Of a stretch of DNA of 36,470 bases, positions 18,101 through 25,858 are shown one piece after another. The translations under genes were made by a program, and so were the position numbers. This DNA is from a virus. Below the pieces are notes generated by a model. The model did no database searches, was not told where the DNA came from, and saw only the letters and a list, made by a program, of their open reading frames with translations. Each line of letters begins with the position of its first letter. Position 1 is the stretch's first letter. Location: the IMG/VR virus record IMGVR_UViG_3300002835_000522, positions 1-36,470 of that record. One strand, written 5' to 3'.

Positions 18101-21100
18101 GTATAGTATCATAAATGCTTCTCCAATAAATCCAAAGTATAAAGTTGTATCCTTAGTTGATTCAGTTATTCCTGGATACAAGACTTTTACTATACAAGCG
18201 CCAAACAACTCCGGTTCTTTATGGAACGGTAAGTCAGTTATAATACAGGTAACCGGATCAATACTAGCATCTCCTATATCTACTAGCTTCTCTGGTGGTG
18301 TTAACGAAACAGAATCTTACGTTCCTTATGACTTCGTTACTATCCCTAAAAAGGAAATGAAGTACTGGGGTACTAAAAGGTTATCATGGGAAACTTTTGA
18401 AGATTTTGCTTTTGAAAAAGCTTATGCTCATACATGGGATATGTACGACTACCATAATGATTGGCTAGGTGGGTTCGATTTATATTCACTACAATATGGT
18501 GATAGGATTAGAGTTACTAGTGATTCTTCTGGAATAATATTAACTGAAACAGATTCGCCGAATAATAATTATTTAGATTTAGAGGAAGCAGCAGACCAAT
18601 TAAACAATTCTGGTGATGTAAACATTGATAGGTTTGATTACACTGTAAGAGGATTCTCAGCTCTTCCTAATAATTTTTATATAAACAGCAATCCAATTTC
18701 ACCAGACCTTAGCACAAACCCAGGTCCTAAGAACATAACTTCTAAATTTTTCAAGATTCCAACATATTCACCTGTTCTTTTCGAGCCAACAGGATTAGCT
18801 TGGGATGCTGATGGAGATATATGGGTAACTGGGGAGGATGTTATAAAATTTGATGGATTAAATTACACCACTTATGACTCTACTAACAGTGTAATGCCTG
18901 GTGTATCTATTTTAACAAATTGTATAAAAATTGATAGAAACGATGTTAAATGGATCGGTGTAGAAAACAGTTTAACACCTCTGGTTAAAATAGACGATAG
19001 AGATCCTTCTAACAGCTTAGCTTATTCCGTAAGTGATTTCGTAGACAATGGAGGAAACCCAGTTAGTCCTATAACTGCTTCAAGTATAAATGCAATAGAA
19101 ATAAACCCTCAGAGCGGTGATATATTTGCAGCATTTACATGTAACTCGTCTCCTTCTTTCGACGGACTTTTATTTTACGATTCACATGCGAATTCTTGGG
19201 GACTTTACACCACAGCTAATTCTGATATTCCTTCCGATAACATCAGAGATCTTAGATTAGAATATTACGGAATAAACAAATGGTATCTTTGGATTGCTAC
19301 AGATAATGGCTTATCAAGATTTAATGGGGTTAGTTTTAAAAATTACAACGATGGAAATTCGGGACTACCTGATAATGATGTTTATTCGATTGAGCTTGAT
19401 AAATTAGATCACAAATGGATAGGAACTGGATCTTCATTAGTTTATTGGGATAATACAAGATGGGCAGTATGGAACAATGGAACTAATCCAGAGATATCAA
19501 CTGGAAAGTTCGGTAATATCGTAGAGACTGGTAATGCTAACATATGGTTTACAATAGATCAGGGATCTTCTCCAGGAAATGCGGAGCTATATTTCTTTGA
19601 TGGATATTTCTTTACTAAAGTTTTATACAGGAACGATGGAATTTCTTTAATAAATCCTTGTAATGTACTACACGGTAAAACACTTCTTTCTGCTCCATGG
19701 AAAACAATTAAAAATGGAGAAACTACATATCCTAGAAATTTGATATTCCTGACAGAGGACGGCGAGATAGGAAAGCTTGACTATATTATACCTCATGTAC
19801 ATGCAAGTTCTAAAATATCTGATGTACAGGGGTGGGATTTCGTTTATCATGAATCTTCAACTCCTCTCCCGTCGATAGAGTATATTTATAACAGCGCTAT
19901 AGGCAACTCACAGTTAGGATTTAGCTTTGTAGTAGGACCTTTTAATGACAATATAACACTAAACTCTGATTACACTAGACCAGTGATGCCTAATGTCGAT
20001 AGATATTCATGGTATAAGCCCGTTTGGCAGCGTTATAACATCGATCGTCTGAAAGACCAGTTTCCATCTTTGGATCTGGATCATGTCTTCTTATACGCGC
20101 CCTTACGAGATATTATAGAGGGTAAAGCAACGAAAGAACCTTACTGGAAAAATTCACAAATAGAAAGGATAGCTCAGAAAAAATCTAGGGATCTTTTCGA
20201 GAATTTTGAATGGGTTATAACTCTAGGAAATAGCGACCCAGATCAGGGGGTTAAGGTCACAGTAGATAATGAAGGAGATATTATTGCTATCGGAGATTTC
20301 AATGGTACTATATTCATGGGAGAGGTAAACAATATAGGTACTCAAGACGTTTATTTAACAACATTAGATCAGGGTGTTTATATAGCAAAATATAACAAAG
20401 GCGGTGTATTACAATGGGCAAGATCAATTGACTCAACATCTCCACAAGGTCCTATATTCGGAAGATCTGTTGTAACAGATGAAGGCGGGAACATTTACGT
20501 AGTTTGTGATAACAATCTAACAGGATTTATAGAAATAAACAAATACAATTCTGGAGGAGATCTTCTAAATATAATAAACATACCAGTTACACCTTCCCAA
20601 TTTTTGGGTGATATTAAAGTAGACAAATATGAAAATGTCTATATATGTGGCGGATTTGAAGGAACACTTAATCTTGGTATTTATACATTAACATCATCTG
20701 GACAAGATTCTGGATTCGTTGCTAAACTAGATTCCACTTTAAATTTTGTTTGGGCTAAGCAATTAACAGATGGAACTTATTCCAAAGCTAATGAAATAGC
20801 TATATTAAAAGAGGAATATCTTTATTTAACGGGTGTTTTTGAAACTGAGATAAATCTAGATCCTATCCAGCTATCTGGTGTTGGTAATCCGGATATGTTT
20901 GTAGCTAAAATTTACACGGGAGATGGAACATGTCTATGGGCAGATAGCTTTGCTTATAACGCATCTACATCATTTACAGATACTTCAATTTGTGTAGATC
21001 CTAAAGGACATGTTTTAATAACTGGATCATTCCAAGGTACTATAGAAATAGAGGATAAACAGCTTTCATCATTCCCTGGAGTAAATGATATATTCCTGAT

Positions 21101-21959
21101 AAAACTTCTGTCTACTGGAAAATTGGTTTGGATGAAGATGTGTGGAGGATCTTCAGGAGATACTGCTCACGATGTTGAAAGTGACTCAGAGGAGAATGTT
21201 TATATTACTGGATCCTACACATCTGGAGCATACTTCTCTCCGGTAGAGCTTGAATCTAGAGGAGGAACTGACATATACTTAACTAAATTCAATAAGGACG
21301 GATTACTTGTTGATATAGTTACTGCTGGAGGAATAAACAATGACTCTGGGGCTGATTTAGTACTCGATAAGGAAGAAAATATTTACATAACTGGATATTT
21401 TGACGGAGAAGCTGAATTCTCACCTTATGTGGTTCTTTCTCCTCCTGGAGGTAGCTTAGATGCTTTCCTTGGTAAAATACCTAAACAAAGATTCCAGTCT
21501 GGGTTAAAAATAGGAGGAGTTCAATCTTGGCTAGGATCTCACTCTTGGTCTTGGAGGGAAGAGAAATTTTATCAAGAAGAGTTTGAAATACCTTTGGCTA
21601 CTACTATATTTATAAATCCAATAGATTCTTTAATCCCTGGTAAGAAAGATCATATATGGACTCTTACAGATACAGAAAATGGAAATGTTATAGTCAAGAT
21701 AAGAAAAACACCTTATTTCATATGGACTTTCCTAGAACCAGGATTCTACACTATATCCTGTGAGCTACAAGATGCCAATGGAAACATATATCAAACAGAA
21801 CACAAGGGCAAAATAAGGGTAATAGATCATAAATCTCCTTTTGCTGGTGACCTAACACCTGAAGTAGTTAATCCTAGCGATTATTTAATCAGATCAATAT
21901 ACTACGACAGAAAGGATTTAGGATTCCCTCCTTATTCAAGATTTGATATAGGATCTTAA
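15180..21959 (+). CDS. 2259-aa baseplate wedge/adhesion protein (gp7- or gpI-like) with two beta-propeller regions
   Basis: Starts one base after the 81-aa gene. The N-terminal region includes a stretch ~230-267 (ESIFPYLGSYKSLFNAIKFF followed by GYYDLRVKEYW) like the core of T4 gp7 and P2 gpI, and the gene lies just downstream of gp6/J, the expected place for that wedge component. Further along: a PKD- or Ig-like segment ~755-790; a first propeller ~1206-1490 with repeated D-x-x-x-W-I/V-x-T/G steps (WIATDNGLSRFNG, HKWIGTGSSLVYWDN), like two-component-regulator propeller repeats; a second propeller ~1673-2101 with about seven SBBP-like units; and a C-terminal PKD-like domain ~2140-2217. T4 gp7 is about 1030 residues, so this is more than twice as long. 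The probable role is wedge scaffold plus receptor contact. The stop TAA overlaps the convergent phoH stop. Confidence 0.65.
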   Translation: MAFENLLFFNKKGDQYNFKWNGEYWEGSVLFEVVSEKLFEIEHIFVIEKFLNPSSEIKYGFPHSYGVSPGAPVWRTRWVSNYDGRTNVESIIYTYELGVDGNLDAPILVKSNNIEFYPEVVSGDTISSPGGIVISNDINPSSMQINIALNSNTEGIYDRTLILEDYTDPNNPVTIMSINFHGEVEGEDSRLSVILGNFGRSFNPDDAFIVRESDIKEEFPDYEIINKKRKELLLTGESIFPYLGSYKSLFNAIKFFGYYDLRVKEYWLNIKKDDADTLTPLQQNQKILDQLSQPNLEGQSKLELISSLIKDENEGKYKQVEIYGKKKDGTFGLKKQLDKIFPSKSYKKTALFGLFYDINRVVEDQDEDQYGYPIVEDSFLFSPEEVLIKLFGLKERLKRDYLPLNARIIDITGEGVYFNIYKTRGWTDSVDISEIKGGIEVDFTVFPNEGYIEDLRPFYTKPNQSGLLYPAVNGTEAGISLYGNTVDPYSFFQEYPKSAIPALETAVRSFYDDVKSGEMPKFLGDGDYDPPGYKLFSDSSDYVFPAGCPIIITNNTFDLSWEEISGSWTSFDTTITLTDLDIASYTSTTSQNPGGPLQNAYSTDTFTLPDTFPSNTTINIGTGKDWFSTTSPEVIFVRVESVDSPGNLVLGYCSSGDYNTLTGDLYIEFIYTRGSGEYSNWKVSPTNIKFSSYVFDYYQNFVHSNGFYSWDRIPYLDFYEIEWTIYKDDDDKPYYFQITGDLPGLDTLVHFLPYDGEYNVKCRVWDTLNSISLGIKRGIVKVDKRGIELNTITRFRESEIYNWDNMPLKWDSYFSQWIFPVENTSNLLDISQFIQNYPEYSNNFNEGQQCEVLTKLPEVKATATFDIGADEIGISSIVSSYNGSGYDLATVTTLTPHGYSSGSTVWIYDAAGAPYGQYPITVTGSNTFEIPDIIITPISGGHVYGSGTINIIIDSVQVASCNFQGDLNSTTSLLYSIINASPINPKYKVVSLVDSVIPGYKTFTIQAPNNSGSLWNGKSVIIQVTGSILASPISTSFSGGVNETESYVPYDFVTIPKKEMKYWGTKRLSWETFEDFAFEKAYAHTWDMYDYHNDWLGGFDLYSLQYGDRIRVTSDSSGIILTETDSPNNNYLDLEEAADQLNNSGDVNIDRFDYTVRGFSALPNNFYINSNPISPDLSTNPGPKNITSKFFKIPTYSPVLFEPTGLAWDADGDIWVTGEDVIKFDGLNYTTYDSTNSVMPGVSILTNCIKIDRNDVKWIGVENSLTPLVKIDDRDPSNSLAYSVSDFVDNGGNPVSPITASSINAIEINPQSGDIFAAFTCNSSPSFDGLLFYDSHANSWGLYTTANSDIPSDNIRDLRLEYYGINKWYLWIATDNGLSRFNGVSFKNYNDGNSGLPDNDVYSIELDKLDHKWIGTGSSLVYWDNTRWAVWNNGTNPEISTGKFGNIVETGNANIWFTIDQGSSPGNAELYFFDGYFFTKVLYRNDGISLINPCNVLHGKTLLSAPWKTIKNGETTYPRNLIFLTEDGEIGKLDYIIPHVHASSKISDVQGWDFVYHESSTPLPSIEYIYNSAIGNSQLGFSFVVGPFNDNITLNSDYTRPVMPNVDRYSWYKPVWQRYNIDRLKDQFPSLDLDHVFLYAPLRDIIEGKATKEPYWKNSQIERIAQKKSRDLFENFEWVITLGNSDPDQGVKVTVDNEGDIIAIGDFNGTIFMGEVNNIGTQDVYLTTLDQGVYIAKYNKGGVLQWARSIDSTSPQGPIFGRSVVTDEGGNIYVVCDNNLTGFIEINKYNSGGDLLNIINIPVTPSQFLGDIKVDKYENVYICGGFEGTLNLGIYTLTSSGQDSGFVAKLDSTLNFVWAKQLTDGTYSKANEIAILKEEYLYLTGVFETEINLDPIQLSGVGNPDMFVAKIYTGDGTCLWADSFAYNASTSFTDTSICVDPKGHVLITGSFQGTIEIEDKQLSSFPGVNDIFLIKLLSTGKLVWMKMCGGSSGDTAHDVESDSEENVYITGSYTSGAYFSPVELESRGGTDIYLTKFNKDGLLVDIVTAGGINNDSGADLVLDKEENIYITGYFDGEAEFSPYVVLSPPGGSLDAFLGKIPKQRFQSGLKIGGVQSWLGSHSWSWREEKFYQEEFEIPLATTIFINPIDSLIPGKKDHIWTLTDTENGNVIVKIRKTPYFIWTFLEPGFYTISCELQDANGNIYQTEHKGKIRVIDHKSPFAGDLTPEVVNPSDYLIRSIYYDRKDLGFPPYSRFDIGS
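20196..21482 (+). repeat. SBBP-like beta-propeller repeats, about seven units
   Basis: Within the 2259-aa protein, units of roughly 55-65 residues repeat the pattern D-x-x-G-x-x-Y-I-x-G-x-F-x-G-T, then a disordered link, then F-V/L-x-K-x-x-x-x-G-x-L-x-W-A. Examples are GFVAKLDSTLNFVWAKQL, IFLIKLLSTGKLVWMKM and IYLTKFNKDGLLVD. Seven unit ends can be counted, enough for a closed seven-bladed propeller. Such repeats are common in secreted Bacteroidota proteins. Confidence 0.65.
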
Positions 21960-22627
21960 GTAGTATATTCTCTATAAACATCAAGAATTTCAGGAACTAT
22001 AGGATGCCTGTGGTTTTTCTTTAATGTAATAACCTTAACACCAGGGACTCTTGCTGCAAGTGTATTCATAAAATCTAGACCTGATTCTTTCTTGTTTTTT
22101 AAATCGATCTGAGATGTGTCCCCGCATATCATTATTTTAGATCCTATACCAAGTCTACCAAGAACCATTTCCATTTGACTCATAGTTACGTTTTGAGCCT
22201 CATCTACTATTACACAAGAATTAACCAATGTTCTACCTCTCATGAAGGGGAAGGGAAGAATTTCGATGATACCCTCACTGAGTAATTTTTCTATTTTGGT
22301 TTTATCGTAGACCATTTCCAGATTAGCATAAATAGGGGCTAACCAAGGATCCATTTTCTCCTTTAAATCTCCCGGAAGAAATCCGATATCTTCTTTTGCA
22401 ACAGTTGGTCTAGTGATAACTAGCTTTTCTATTTCCCTGTTGAATAACATATCCAAAGCTATCTGGACAGCTAATAAAGTTTTACCTGAGCCTGCTGCTC
22501 CTTTTAAAACGTTAACTGGGTTTTCCAGTATGATGGCTTTAGCATCTTTTTGCTCCTCGTTTAAATTGATTTTAAATTTAATGGGATTTTTTGGTTTTCT
22601 CTTTTGAGTCCAATTGCTTCCTGTCAT
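21956..22627 (-). CDS. phoH: PhoH-family ATPase
   Basis: 223 residues on the minus strand, the only gene here with that orientation. Walker A GAAGSGKT at 43-50; a segment ITRPTVAKEDIGFLPGDLKE (71-90) typical of PhoH; Walker B VIVDEAQN at 139-146; ICGDTSQID at 167-175; and KNHRHPIVP at 204-212. All catalytic landmarks of this P-loop family are intact. The length is the compact phage form. PhoH is common in marine and T4-like phages. Its exact biochemical role is unsettled, but links to RNA metabolism and phosphate stress are known for the family. It starts ATG at 22627 with an A/T leader and no Shine-Dalgarno. Its stop shares TTAA with the convergent gene. A head-to-head intergenic region separates it from the fibre operon. 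Confidence 0.93.
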   Translation of the reverse strand: MTGSNWTQKRKPKNPIKFKINLNEEQKDAKAIILENPVNVLKGAAGSGKTLLAVQIALDMLFNREIEKLVITRPTVAKEDIGFLPGDLKEKMDPWLAPIYANLEMVYDKTKIEKLLSEGIIEILPFPFMRGRTLVNSCVIVDEAQNVTMSQMEMVLGRLGIGSKIMICGDTSQIDLKNKKESGLDFMNTLAARVPGVKVITLKKNHRHPIVPEILDVYREYTT

Positions 22628-22643
22628 AAGATTTTTTTTATTT

Positions 22644-22668
22644 TGAGAAACATATTCGATATTTCTCA
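22644..22668. other. Inverted repeat in phoH leader, possible operator
   Basis: TGAGAAA (22644-22650) pairs perfectly with TTTCTCA (22662-22668) around CATATTCGATA. In phoH mRNA the hairpin would end 17 bases before the ATG. It has no T-run on either strand, so it fits an operator or leader hairpin better than a terminator. Confidence 0.4.
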
Positions 22669-22682
22669 GTTTAATAATTATC

Positions 22683-22712
22683 CCTGTCTTTTCTTAAAGT
22701 ATTAAGTACAGG
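22683..22712. other. Imperfect dyad upstream of the fibre operon
   Basis: CCTGT (22683-22687) pairs with ACAGG (22708-22712), and inside it CTTAA (22693-22697) pairs with TTAAG (22702-22706) around AGTA, leaving a 5-base bulge on one side. It sits directly upstream of the GGATATATATC run, where a regulator could control transcription of the fibre genes. Confidence 0.35.
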
Positions 22713-22738
22713 ATATATATCAAAAAAAGAAAAATCAA

Positions 22739-23656
22739 ATGGCAATTACAATTACCGAAATCCTTGGAACAGATTCTATTTCCGGATCAAGATTAACTAT
22801 TAATGCTAACTTTTTGCTATTAGAGAATGCCTACAACGATCTAGAAAACACTTTTAATATAAATGTGTTAACTGGATCACTAGACGTTTCTAGTGCTTCA
22901 AGCGGGCAAATTAAATCAAAATCAATGCTAACAAATAGTTTGGTTATGCCCGCTTCAGGGTCACCAACTATACAGATATACGGAACTGGAGCGAGTGGTG
23001 GATCTGTAATTGCATCTAATACAATTGCTGGAGCAACTGGTATTTTTTCCAACGTTCTTCAAGCTAATGTGTTAGGAGCATCTGGAACTGCTACTTTTGG
23101 AGCTACTGCTACTTTCCAATCCGTAGTTAATCTCGAAGGAAGAACTAGTATAGGAGCTTCCGGAAATTTTGTTAACACAAATAGAAAAGCAACTGTAGGA
23201 TCAACAACAGCTTTTCCTTCTGCTCCAGGAGCTGGCGTTACTGGAACTTATTCCTCGCCTTACCAATTAACATTAACTGAAAATGTCATCTATATACAAT
23301 CTGACTATGTTTCGAGTGCGCCTGCTGATGCTGCAAACTCTACAGGATTTTTCTTTTATGCAACAACAGGTGCTGGAGCAACTGCTTCTGATATCCCTGC
23401 AGGTTACACTTTAACGCTTATAGACGCTGCGACATCTACTGGATCGATAGCTACTGGTGTTACTGGACCTTCACCTTACTACTACACAGGATTCTCAACT
23501 GGTGACGGCTCATACACAGATCCTTCTATACAAACACCTGGAAATCAGTATAAGTCTTCGTTTACTATTATGTGGGAGCCTAGAATAGACCAATCCTCAG
23601 GTACACAAAAAGGATCTTGGGTATTGGTATCTGATACACAAGGATTCACATACTAA
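22739..23656 (+). CDS. Short tail fibre or baseplate-attached trimeric fibre protein
   Basis: 305 residues, the first gene of the plus-strand fibre block. The N-terminus, residues 3-25, reads I-x-I-x-x-I-L-x-x-D-S-x-S-x-x-x-x-x-I-N-x-N-F, followed by a short coiled coil (ENAYNDLENTFN). The same gapless motif opens the collagen-like gene at 35001, so it is probably a shared docking module. The middle (~35-150) is Ala/Ser/Gly/Thr-rich beta repeat such as ASGTATFGATATF, typical of a trimeric fibre shaft. The C-terminal half (~170-305) is a predicted beta head with several Tyr/Phe and a WVLVSDTQGF ending. No enzyme motif. Start is in an A-rich leader without Shine-Dalgarno. Confidence 0.7.
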   Translation: MAITITEILGTDSISGSRLTINANFLLLENAYNDLENTFNINVLTGSLDVSSASSGQIKSKSMLTNSLVMPASGSPTIQIYGTGASGGSVIASNTIAGATGIFSNVLQANVLGASGTATFGATATFQSVVNLEGRTSIGASGNFVNTNRKATVGSTTAFPSAPGAGVTGTYSSPYQLTLTENVIYIQSDYVSSAPADAANSTGFFFYATTGAGATASDIPAGYTLTLIDAATSTGSIATGVTGPSPYYYTGFSTGDGSYTDPSIQTPGNQYKSSFTIMWEPRIDQSSGTQKGSWVLVSDTQGFTY

Positions 23657-23670
23657 TTAAGTATCAATAA

Positions 23671-25854
23671 ATGGCAAAAACACCTTATATAAGACCCATA
23701 GCAGTTCAGGGAGGTACATTCTATACCTTCTCTTCTGCTGCGGAAGATCTATCTTTAACATTCAATAATTCATTAAAGAAGTTCTCTTTTTCTAAATATG
23801 CTTTATTAAAGCTTCCTGAATTTGGATCTCCAACATACGGAGAGAATACACTTCAGTTCAATGCTATAGATACTACATTTTTAGATGCTGCAGAAGGTGA
23901 TTTTATTCTTACCAACCCGAATAACTTAAGTCCTTCTCCTGAGATATCATTTCAGAATTACTGTTTAAATCTAGAATCAACTGTTATATCAGATCCTAAT
24001 TACAATCCAGATTTAAAAAGAAATGTATCAGAGAGAGTTTTTTGGAAATGGGTTAAAGAGCTAGGTGGTGTAAGATATAGAGCTGCCAATAATAATGAGG
24101 TGGTAGCTTCTTTAAACCAAACAACTACTACCACTAAAGATGGATTTCCATATTCAGATAAAAGATGGGTAGAGGAGGATACATTCCTAACAGGTAACGG
24201 ATCACCTACCCCAAGATATGAAAGAATTGTTCAATACGTAGGCGATATTGATGTTGTAAATTCCGTACAGAATTCAGAAAACGCGTATTCCGAGGTTTAT
24301 ATACATGTACCAACTGGTGATGGAGGAACTCCTTATGTTCTTTTTAAAACGGTAGCGGATGAGAACTATTACCCAGACCGTACTTGGACACATTTACCAG
24401 CGGATCCAACAGACACCGAATATTTACAAGGCAGAGATTCTGCTTCCGGTTTATATGGTCCTAATGGATTACCTAAGCTGGCAATATTTGATCAGGACGT
24501 ATTAGGAGACCCTGGAGTTAGTGGTGCATCTGCTACAGGATCATTTTCTAATAACTGGTATTCACCAAGGGATGAGGCTAATTCATATTTTACTGATCCC
24601 TCTTTCTTTGACAATACTAACTACACATTAGAAAAATATTTAGCTGCTTCAGGACCTACTGGTTATACTGTAACATACAAGAGAAGTAATTTAGATGGTG
24701 TACAAATTGATTTTGATCCTGCATCTTACAAAGCAATTCAAAACTACGTTGGGATATCAACAATAGAAGAGTGGAACGGTACACCAGTTACTACTTCTTT
24801 TGAGTTTAACGCAGTTCTGGTTTATTACGATGTATACGATCCTAATAATCCCACAGATTCAGAAACTAATTTATACGGGATACTTTTCTTGAATGATCCT
24901 GAACCTGTATCAACAAATGCAGCTAAGTTACCTACATTCAAGAAGTTTAAACCAGATCCAATAACCAAATTAAACGGTAATTCTTACGGATTTAAGATAA
25001 ATCTAAAGTTTGATACTGATGTAGAAAGTACTGGGGTTGAACAAGCGATAAATGATTATTCATCATTCTCTCTATCTATTTTCATGGATGCTGCTACTGT
25101 TTTACAGGATGCTGCTAAAAATCTAAACGATAGAACACTTCAGATCATTAATATGCAACAAGATATTAATGACCTTAAGGATCTAATAATAAACACTGAT
25201 GATAGTAATGAAATAAAAGCAAGATTGGATGTAGTAGAAGCTTCTCTGCAAGCTAATCAGGCTCTATTTGATAACACTCAGGATATTTTAAGTCTAATCG
25301 AACAGAATACTGATAGTATACAAAATATCTTACAAAACCAAACTTCCATCAACATGTCTTATAATCTAGACCTGTTAAAAGATGGGAATGGAACTTCTGT
25401 AAACAGAAATACACCTAACATATTAAAGGTTGATGTAACACAGCAAGATTATAATATAGGTAACAGTTCATTGTTTACAATAAATCCAGTTTCAGGTAAT
25501 ACTGTTCCTCTATCTCTATACACCAATTATTTAAAACATAAAAATAATGGGGTATCTATAACTGCCACTAATGATATAGTTATAAGAATAGATGATAGCT
25601 TAAATAAATGGCAAAAAGGACAGGTAATAAGATTTGTAATAGGAGATGAGATCGATCTCGGAAACTATTCAATAGTTATCCTTACAGATGCTTTAGGAGA
25701 ATATCCTAAAACTAATCCTTCTGGTGTACCATATTCAGTAGTTGTTGCTGGATTCTTAAACGTTCAGTTTTCTAGTTCTGGATATAAACCAATATTTGAT
25801 ATTGTTTGTGTAGACGAGAAAAACTTAATATTTGAAATCGATCAAATAAGATAA
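23671..25854 (+). CDS. Baseplate/fibre-associated structural protein (727 aa) with central coiled coil
   Basis: No family recognised. Starts 14 bases after the previous stop. The N-terminal ~470 residues are beta-rich and polar, with many Asn, Tyr, Pro and Thr, as in appendage proteins. Residues ~480-560 form a long heptad-like helix (NLNDRTLQIINMQQDINDL, then SNEIKARLDVVEASLQANQ) that should trimerise. The last ~150 residues return to beta sheet (VVVAGFLNVQFSSSGY) and end in a hydrophobic-acidic strand. The domain order (beta head, coiled coil, beta tail) suits a trimeric baseplate appendage. The next gene starts four bases after its stop. Confidence 0.65.
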   Translation: MAKTPYIRPIAVQGGTFYTFSSAAEDLSLTFNNSLKKFSFSKYALLKLPEFGSPTYGENTLQFNAIDTTFLDAAEGDFILTNPNNLSPSPEISFQNYCLNLESTVISDPNYNPDLKRNVSERVFWKWVKELGGVRYRAANNNEVVASLNQTTTTTKDGFPYSDKRWVEEDTFLTGNGSPTPRYERIVQYVGDIDVVNSVQNSENAYSEVYIHVPTGDGGTPYVLFKTVADENYYPDRTWTHLPADPTDTEYLQGRDSASGLYGPNGLPKLAIFDQDVLGDPGVSGASATGSFSNNWYSPRDEANSYFTDPSFFDNTNYTLEKYLAASGPTGYTVTYKRSNLDGVQIDFDPASYKAIQNYVGISTIEEWNGTPVTTSFEFNAVLVYYDVYDPNNPTDSETNLYGILFLNDPEPVSTNAAKLPTFKKFKPDPITKLNGNSYGFKINLKFDTDVESTGVEQAINDYSSFSLSIFMDAATVLQDAAKNLNDRTLQIINMQQDINDLKDLIINTDDSNEIKARLDVVEASLQANQALFDNTQDILSLIEQNTDSIQNILQNQTSINMSYNLDLLKDGNGTSVNRNTPNILKVDVTQQDYNIGNSSLFTINPVSGNTVPLSLYTNYLKHKNNGVSITATNDIVIRIDDSLNKWQKGQVIRFVIGDEIDLGNYSIVILTDALGEYPKTNPSGVPYSVVVAGFLNVQFSSSGYKPIFDIVCVDEKNLIFEIDQIR

Positions 25855-25858
25855 AAAA

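Larger units (their letters stand above)
22628..22738. promoter_or_regulatory. Divergent control region between phoH and the fibre operon
   Basis: The longest non-coding stretch in the window (111 bp), AT-rich, between head-to-head starts. It should hold promoters for both directions. The plus side contains GGATATATATC 18 bases before the ATG at 22739, echoing the ATATATA elements elsewhere. Two inverted repeats, listed separately, lie inside it. No good match to TAnnTTTG or TATAAATA was seen. Confidence 0.5.

Noticed and set aside
22628-22738. T4 late promoter TATAAATA or a Bacteroidota TAnnTTTG promoter in the divergent region
   Set aside because: No exact or near-exact copy of either was seen on either strand.
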